Source of the DNA: Nocardia terpenica
Lineage (GTDB): Bacteria > Actinomycetota > Actinomycetes > Mycobacteriales > Mycobacteriaceae
DNA length: 64,000 bases
Assembly (NCBI RefSeq): GCF_013186535.1
Contig: NZ_JABMCZ010000003.1
Location: 2,170,001-2,234,000, forward strand
Direction of reading: 5' to 3'
Shown here: positions 59,372 to 64,000 of the stretch, piece after piece
Layout: every line of letters begins with the position of its first letter
Position numbering within the stretch: the first letter of the stretch is position 1
The notes under the pieces: generated by a model
Seen by the model: only the letters and a program-made list of their open reading frames with translations
Databases searched by the model: none
What the model was told of the DNA's origin: nothing
Position numbers and translations under genes: made by a program

Positions 59372-60178
59372 GTGGATATGGACGAGGTGTTCAAGGCGCT
59401 GGCCGATCCCAGCCGGCGCCTGCTGCTGGACGGCCTGAACGCGCACAACGGCCAGACGCTGCGGGAACTGTGCGCCGGGCTCGACATGACCCGGCAGGCG
59501 GTCAGTAAGCACCTGGCCGTGCTGGAGGCCGCCAATCTGGTGACCACCCGCCGCCGGGGGCGCGAGAAGCTGCACTATCTGAACGCCGAGCCGATCAATG
59601 CCATTGCCGACCGCTGGATTCACCGATACGACCGCGGGCGGGTGCGCGCACTCGCCGATCTCAAAACCGCATTGGAGGGCGCGAGCATGAGCAATGACTT
59701 CGTCTACACGACCTACATCAAGACCACCGATCGGCGGCTGTGGCAGGCCCTGACCGACCCGGCGTTCACCCGCCGGTACTGGGGCGCGACCTTCGAAACC
59801 GATTGGCGCACCGGCTCTCCCATGATCTGGGAGCAGCAGGGCTGGACCAGCGCGGACCCGGAGCAGGTGATCCTCGAGGCCGACCCGTACCGCCGCCTGT
59901 CCTACACCTGGCACACCTTCGACCGGGCCTTCGCGGAGCGGTTCGAGTTCAGCGCCGAGGACGGGGCGAGGTTCGCCGCCGAGCCGCGCTCGACGGTGAC
60001 CTTCGAGCTCGAACCCGTCGGCGAGACGGTCAAACTCACCGTCACCCACGACGGGTTCCCCGAGGGCAGCGCCGTTCTGGCCGCGATCAGCCAGGGCTGG
60101 CCCGGCATTCTGTCGAATCTCAAGACGCTCTTGGAAACCGGCGAGACGCTGCCCGAACCCGAAGCGGCACAGGGATAG
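59372..60178 (+). CDS. ArsR-type regulator fused to an SRPBCC (AHSA1) domain
   Basis: A 268-residue fusion. Residues 1-95 form an ArsR winged helix (VFKALADPSRRLLLDGL, LDMTRQAVSKHLAVLEAANL, GREKLHYLN); residues 105-262 form an SRPBCC/AHSA1 domain (YTTYIKTTDRRLWQALTDP, RRYWGATFETDW, GWPGILSNLKTLLE). The two are more often separate adjacent genes; here one polypeptide can both bind DNA and, through the hydrophobic SRPBCC cavity, a small ligand. A large inverted repeat on its own promoter suggests autorepression relieved by the ligand. The inducer is unknown. Confidence 0.88.
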   Translation: MDMDEVFKALADPSRRLLLDGLNAHNGQTLRELCAGLDMTRQAVSKHLAVLEAANLVTTRRRGREKLHYLNAEPINAIADRWIHRYDRGRVRALADLKTALEGASMSNDFVYTTYIKTTDRRLWQALTDPAFTRRYWGATFETDWRTGSPMIWEQQGWTSADPEQVILEADPYRRLSYTWHTFDRAFAERFEFSAEDGARFAAEPRSTVTFELEPVGETVKLTVTHDGFPEGSAVLAAISQGWPGILSNLKTLLETGETLPEPEAAQG

Positions 60179-60187
60179 TCGGCCGTC

Positions 60188-60508
60188 TCAGTTGCCGTAC
60201 TGCTTGGTGTCGGGCCGTTCGATCATGAGCCCGTAGGCGGGTTCCTCCGCGACCGGGCGATGGTCGACCCCGCGCGGGACGACGAAGATGTCTCCGCGCC
60301 GGAGGGTGATCGGCTCGCGGTCCTTCAGTTCGAGCCGGAAGGTGCCCTCCCAGCACAGGAACAGTTCGTCCTCGTCGTGGTGGTGCCAGGGGAATTCGCC
60401 GTGGAAGCGGGCGATGCGGACGATCGCGTCGTTGGCCACCGCGAGGTCCCGCGGCTGCCACGGGCCGGTGATGGTCGAGGTCACGTCGTCGATGGAGATC
60501 TTTCCCAT
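60188..60508 (-). CDS. cupin domain protein
   Basis: A 106-residue single-cupin protein with metal motif WHHHDEDELFLCWEG and second motif PRGVDHRPVA. Such small cupins act as dioxygenases, isomerases or ligand binders; the sequence is of the kind often annotated only as cupin. It is divergent from a MocR-type regulator, with 63 bases between starts, so that regulator probably controls it. ATG at 60508 has only a weak ribosome site; an upstream start 14 codons earlier is possible. Confidence 0.85.
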   Translation of the reverse strand: MGKISIDDVTSTITGPWQPRDLAVANDAIVRIARFHGEFPWHHHDEDELFLCWEGTFRLELKDREPITLRRGDIFVVPRGVDHRPVAEEPAYGLMIERPDTKQYGN

Positions 60509-60546
60509 GGCTTCATCGTCGAGGCGGCGGGTTCGCGATACCAGGG

Positions 60547-60564
60547 CCAATCCGGCAGAATTGG
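60547..60564. promoter_or_regulatory. inverted repeat between cupin and MocR genes
   Basis: CCAAT-N8-ATTGG in the 63-base divergent region, a plausible operator for the MocR regulator. Confidence 0.4.
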
Positions 60565-60571
60565 TTTGATT

Positions 60572-61981
60572 ATGGAGCCAATCGAACTGGCCGACCGGCT
60601 CGGCCGCTGGTCGGCGGGCCGGGGACCGCTGTATCTGCTGCTGGCCGGGCGGCTACGGATGCTGATCGACGACGGCGAGCTGCCGCCCGGCGTGCTGCTG
60701 CCGCCGGACCGCGCCCTGGCGAAAACCCTCGCGGTGGGGCGCAGCACGGTGGTGGCCGCCTACGACCTGCTCAGCGTGGAGGGGCGGGTGGTGCGCAGGC
60801 AGGGCAGCGGCACCCGGGTCGCCGGGCTCGACGCGCCGCCGGTCCGCGATACCACCCACTCCCCGGCGTTCCTGCACCTGCTGGAGCCGGACGCGGATGT
60901 CATCGCGCTCGCCTGCGCGGCCCCGGTGACGCCGCCGCCCGAGGTGGTGCAGGCGTACGGGGCCGTCCTGCCCGAGCTCGCGGCGCTCGACGGCGATATC
61001 GGCTATCGGCCCACCGGACATCCTGTGCTGCGCAATGCCATTGCGGAGCGGTATCGGGCGCGTGGGGTACCGACCGATCCGGAGCAGATCATCGTCACCG
61101 GCGGCGGCCAGCAGGCGCTGTCGTTGCTCGCTCGCGCGCTGTTGCGGCCCGGGGACCGGGTATTGGTCGAGGCGCCGACGTATCCCGGTGCGCTGGAAGC
61201 GTTTCGAGAGGTCGCCGCGATACCGCAGGTGGGGCCGATCGGTCTCGGCACGATAGGTCCCGTAGCGCTGGCCTATGTCGTGCCCACCTACCAGAACCCC
61301 ACGGGCGCGGTGCTTTCCGCGCTGTCCCGCCGCGCGCTCACCGAGTCTGCCCGCGCGTCCGGTGTCCCCCTGATCGACGACGAGGTGCTCGCCGACCTCG
61401 GATTCCCGGGAACCGAGCCGCCGCCCCCGTCCCTGGCCGCCTACGACGAATCGGTGATCTCCGTCGGCTCGCTGAGCAAGATCCTCTGGGGCGGAATGCG
61501 TGTCGGCTGGGTCCGCGCACCGATCCCGATCATCGCCCGCCTCTCCCGCCTGCGCGCGGTCCACGACCTGGGCGGCAATATCCCCGCCCAACTCGCCGCC
61601 GCCCGCCTGCTCCCCGAACTCGACCACCTCCGTGACCGAATCACCAAGGAGCGCAAGGAAAGCCACGACACCCTGGTCTCCGAACTGACCACCCGCATCC
61701 CCGACTGGAAAGTCCCCCCGGTCCCCGGCGGCCAAACCCTCTGGATCCGCCTCCCGCACGGCGACGGCACCTCCTTCGCCCAACGCGCCCTCCGCCACGG
61801 CGTAGCCATCCTCCCCGGCTCCGGCCTCGACCCCTCCGGCGCCAGCACCACCCACATCCGCATCAGCTTCGTAGCCACCCCCACCACCCTCCGCGAAGCC
61901 GCCCACCGCCTGTCCACCGCCTGGCGAACATACGAACCTCCCGCCCACCCTGTCGCGAACTCACCCTCCCTGGCGGTGTGA
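60572..61981 (+). CDS. MocR-type regulator (GntR DNA-binding plus aminotransferase domain)
   Basis: A 469-residue MocR protein: N-terminal GntR winged helix (LYLLLAGRLRMLIDDGELPPG, VGRSTVVAAYDLL, RRQGSGTRV) and a fold-type I aminotransferase domain from about 110 (TGGGQQALSLLARALL, VVPTYQNPTGAVLS, PLP Lys in SVGSLSKILWGGMRVGW). Such regulators use PLP as effector and often control PLP- or amino-acid-related genes. Divergent from the cupin gene. Its last 150 codons are extremely C-rich on the coding strand, contrasting with the G-rich gene that follows. Confidence 0.9.
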   Translation: MEPIELADRLGRWSAGRGPLYLLLAGRLRMLIDDGELPPGVLLPPDRALAKTLAVGRSTVVAAYDLLSVEGRVVRRQGSGTRVAGLDAPPVRDTTHSPAFLHLLEPDADVIALACAAPVTPPPEVVQAYGAVLPELAALDGDIGYRPTGHPVLRNAIAERYRARGVPTDPEQIIVTGGGQQALSLLARALLRPGDRVLVEAPTYPGALEAFREVAAIPQVGPIGLGTIGPVALAYVVPTYQNPTGAVLSALSRRALTESARASGVPLIDDEVLADLGFPGTEPPPPSLAAYDESVISVGSLSKILWGGMRVGWVRAPIPIIARLSRLRAVHDLGGNIPAQLAAARLLPELDHLRDRITKERKESHDTLVSELTTRIPDWKVPPVPGGQTLWIRLPHGDGTSFAQRALRHGVAILPGSGLDPSGASTTHIRISFVATPTTLREAAHRLSTAWRTYEPPAHPVANSPSLAV

Positions 61982-62076
61982 TCGGTTGCGGTTCCGCTGA
62001 AATGTCGTTGTCGGGGCGGGTTCCGAGAACCTAGCCTCCGAGAGGTTCGCAGTGGGAAAGAGCGGAGGGAGTGGGT

Positions 62077-62847
62077 ATGGATGACGAGGTGTTCCTGGGG
62101 AGGGTCGCTGAGGCGTTGGCGGGGTTGCCTGGGGTGGTGGCGGTTTCGCTCGGGGGGTCGCGGGCGGTGGGGAATTATCGGGCGGATAGTGATTGGGATT
62201 TGGCGGTTTATTATCGCGGGGGTTTTCGGCCCGAGGATTTGGGGGCGTTGGGGTGGGAGGGGTATGTGTCGGGGCTGGGGGAGTGGGGTGGTGGGGTTTT
62301 CAATGGTGGGGCCTGGTTGACCGTGGAGGGGCGGGCGGTGGATGTGCACTATCGGGATCTCGAGGTGATCGAGGAGCAGATGCGGGAGGCGGAGGCGGGG
62401 CGGTTTCGGGTGGAGCCGTTGGCGTTTCATCTGGCGGGGATTCCGAGTTATCTGGTGCTGGCGGAGCTCGGGAGCAATCGGGTGCTGCGCGGGGAACTTC
62501 CGCGGCCGGAGTATCCGCAGGCGTTGCGGCGCAATGCTCCCGGGGTGTGGCGGCAGCATGCGGAGCTTACTTTCGACTACGCCGCGAGTGGGCATGCGGC
62601 GCACGGGCGGCTCGGTCAGTGTGTCGGGCTGATCGCGGTGGCGGCTTCGTGTTACGCGCATGCCGTGCTGGCGGCGTGCGGGGAGTGGGTCACCAATGAG
62701 AAGACGCTGCTGACCCGGGCCGGGTTGGCCGAGGTGGATGCGATCGTCGAAGGGGCGACACGCGAACCCGGCAGTCTGCGCGCCGCGGTCGGCAGGGTGC
62801 GCGAGCTCTGCCGGGCTACCCTCGAAAAGGCAAGTGCCGGTGCCTAA
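62077..62847 (+). CDS. nucleotidyltransferase domain protein
   Basis: A 256-residue Pol-beta-type nucleotidyltransferase: SLGGSRAVGNYRADSDWDLAVYY contains the GS and the DxD metal site, followed by a helical C-terminal domain. Similar proteins modify aminoglycosides or other small molecules, or are toxins with HEPN partners; no partner is adjacent. ATG with GGAGGGAG at good spacing. The first two thirds use an unusual proportion of G- and T-ending codons, against the C-ending preference of the neighbours. The stop overlaps the convergent PPOX gene by three bases. Confidence 0.82.
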   Translation: MDDEVFLGRVAEALAGLPGVVAVSLGGSRAVGNYRADSDWDLAVYYRGGFRPEDLGALGWEGYVSGLGEWGGGVFNGGAWLTVEGRAVDVHYRDLEVIEEQMREAEAGRFRVEPLAFHLAGIPSYLVLAELGSNRVLRGELPRPEYPQALRRNAPGVWRQHAELTFDYAASGHAAHGRLGQCVGLIAVAASCYAHAVLAACGEWVTNEKTLLTRAGLAEVDAIVEGATREPGSLRAAVGRVRELCRATLEKASAGA

Positions 62848-63263
62848 TTCAGCATTCCGTAGGCGTGGTTCGGCCTGATGCGGGCCAGGACGCGGCGGTC
62901 GCGGACCATGGCGGCGCGGTAGTCGGCCCAGTCGGGGTGTTCGCCGCTGATGGCGCGGTAGTAGGCGATGAGCTCCTCGACCGTGGCGTCGTCGGGGTCG
63001 GCGGCGATCGGGGACAGTTCCGCCTCGCCCTCGAGCACCGCGTAGGCGTAGAAGTCGTCGCGGGTGATGTGCAGTGCCGCCCACGGCTCCCGGCGCAGAT
63101 TGAAGTACTTGGCCCGGTCGGCGGTGATCGAAATCCGGATCACCCCGTCGTCGGCCACCCAGTGCGTCACATTCGACAGCTGCGGCCGCCCGTTCTTGCG
63201 GATCGTCGTCAGCACCGACCGGGGGTGCGACCGCGCGAAGTTCAACGCGACATCGAGTTCCAT
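62844..63263 (-). CDS. PPOX-class flavin/F420-dependent protein
   Basis: A 139-residue split-barrel protein of the pyridoxamine-phosphate-oxidase superfamily (FARSHPRSVLTTIRKNGRPQ, GVIRISITADRAKYFNLRREP, YAVLEGEAELSPIA). Close relatives in mycobacteria (Rv1155 type) bind F420 rather than FMN. It probably reduces or oxidises a small molecule; the substrate is unknown. ATG start; located between the nucleotidyltransferase and ligA, divergent from ligA with 77 bases between. Confidence 0.88.
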   Translation of the reverse strand: MELDVALNFARSHPRSVLTTIRKNGRPQLSNVTHWVADDGVIRISITADRAKYFNLRREPWAALHITRDDFYAYAVLEGEAELSPIAADPDDATVEELIAYYRAISGEHPDWADYRAAMVRDRRVLARIRPNHAYGMLN

Positions 63264-63340
63264 ACGAGCTCCAACCGACCCGCCGCGACGGCTGTTCCCA
63301 CTGCCCCGAACTGTCGGTGGGCTGGGCTAATGTGCCATTC

Positions 63341-64000
63341 GTGAGCGAACCCGGTATCGAGATCCCCCCGGCCACCGCCGACGAACGAACGCAGTGGCAG
63401 CGCCTGGCGGAAGAGGTGCGCGAGCATCAGTTCCGCTACTACGTGCGGGACGCACCGGTCATCTCCGACGGCGAATTCGACGCGCTGTTCCAGCAACTGC
63501 TCGCGCTCGAGGAGGCCCACCCCGACCTGCGCACCCCGGATTCACCCACCCAGCAGGTCGGCGGCGGTTTCGCCACGGAATTCGCCCCCGCCGACCATCT
63601 CGAGCGCATGCTGTCGCTGGACAACGTCTTCGACGAGGACGAACTGCGCACCTGGGTGAGCCGGGTCGAGGCCGAGGCCGGGTCGGACCTGCACTACGTG
63701 TGCGAGGTCAAGATCGACGGCGTCGCGCTCAACCTGGTGTACGAGAACGGGCGGCTGACCCGCGCCGCCACCCGCGGCGACGGCCGCACCGGCGAGGACG
63801 TCACCCTCAACGCCCGCACCATCGCCGACATCCCGGAGCGACTCACCGAGCACACCGAATTCCCCGTCCCACCGCTGCTCGAGGTGCGCGGCGAGGTCTA
63901 CTTCCGGCTCGAGGACTTCGAGAACCTCAATGCCGCCATCGTCGCGGAAGGCAAGGCGCCCTACGCCAATCCGCGCAATACCGCCGCCGGATCGCTGCGC
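63341..64000 (+). CDS. ligA: NAD+-dependent DNA ligase, N-terminal part
   Basis: The first 220 codons of LigA run to the window edge. The enzyme seals nicks in DNA using NAD+. The NAD-binding Ia domain is complete (FRYYVRDAPVISDGEFDALF, TPDSPTQQVGG), and the adenylated lysine is Lys124 in CEVKIDGVALNL; RAATRGDGRTGEDVT and LEVRGEVYF follow. The start is GTG, with TAATGT seven bases upstream and no ribosome site, so the mRNA is probably leaderless. Context upstream (MetE-like protein, iscS, mnmA) matches mycobacteria apart from inserted genes. Confidence 0.96.
   Translation, partial: MSEPGIEIPPATADERTQWQRLAEEVREHQFRYYVRDAPVISDGEFDALFQQLLALEEAHPDLRTPDSPTQQVGGGFATEFAPADHLERMLSLDNVFDEDELRTWVSRVEAEAGSDLHYVCEVKIDGVALNLVYENGRLTRAATRGDGRTGEDVTLNARTIADIPERLTEHTEFPVPPLLEVRGEVYFRLEDFENLNAAIVAEGKAPYANPRNTAAGSLR

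Overview
The window is high-GC actinobacterial chromosome, most likely Nocardia or a close relative. The evidence is three MspA-type porins with signal peptides, a CtaD/SerB/EtfBA/IscS/MnmA/LigA gene set, polymethylglucose-type glycan genes, a Streptomyces-style conservon, frequent GTG/TTG starts, and many apparently leaderless genes with a TANNNT box 6-8 nt upstream of the start. From memory of the family, gene order largely mirrors the ligA-iscS-etfBA-serB-ctaD-nrdF stretch of mycobacteria, read in the opposite direction.

Layout. 1-7 kb: 3' end of nrdE, a KdpD-like sensor kinase without an adjacent KdpE, a small secreted protein, a response regulator/kinase pair joined by a 27-codon mini-gene, and nrdF behind a good NrdR box. 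7-14.5 kb: porin, a second beta-clamp (DnaN) gene coupled to a helix-turn-helix gene, a small secreted protein, a siderophore-binding-type lipoprotein, ctaD and serB. 14.5-24 kb: chagasin-like lipoprotein, Pth2-like protein, ABC ATPase, Nudix, enoyl-CoA hydratase-like protein, two SAM-binding proteins, a beta-propeller lipoprotein, a hexapeptide acyltransferase and a DUF1697 protein. 23.8-30 kb: type II NADH dehydrogenase with a +1 frameshift, a divergent LysR regulator, and a two-component system leading into two tandem MspA porins. 30-34.2 kb: a complete conservon (sensor ATPase, roadblock, DUF742, GTPase, P450 without EXXR). 34.4-45.4 kb: phosphotransferase, DUF1707 protein, M1 peptidase, etfBA, then methyltransferase, GH57 and glycosyltransferase genes, and two acyltransferases.

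45.4-53.9 kb is an accessory, partly decayed island inserted between genes that are neighbours in mycobacteria. It holds a hydrolase, a cyclase-family protein, and an operon of (decayed) lectins, a lipoprotein with 49 cysteines and a MauE-double-thioredoxin fusion. I read this operon as a dedicated disulfide-forming system plus its substrate. It is the best candidate for something undescribed. 53.9-64 kb returns to the core: iscS, mnmA, a MetE-C-like protein, an AAA ATPase, an ArsR-SRPBCC regulator with a clear operator, a cupin/MocR divergent pair, a nucleotidyltransferase, an F420/FMN-type PPOX protein and the 5' part of ligA.

Running through the window is a family of at least ten intergenic hairpins. 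They share a loop (CAAAAGCAT or its reverse complement) while the stems change in a compensated way (GATTCCGGC, GATCCCGGC, GGCCCCGGC). They sit at gene 3' ends, often in inverted pairs, sometimes preceded by tandem half-copies. One inverted set brackets a block (etfA to the glycosyltransferase) that appears inverted relative to mycobacteria. No tRNA, rRNA, CRISPR array or intact transposase gene was seen.
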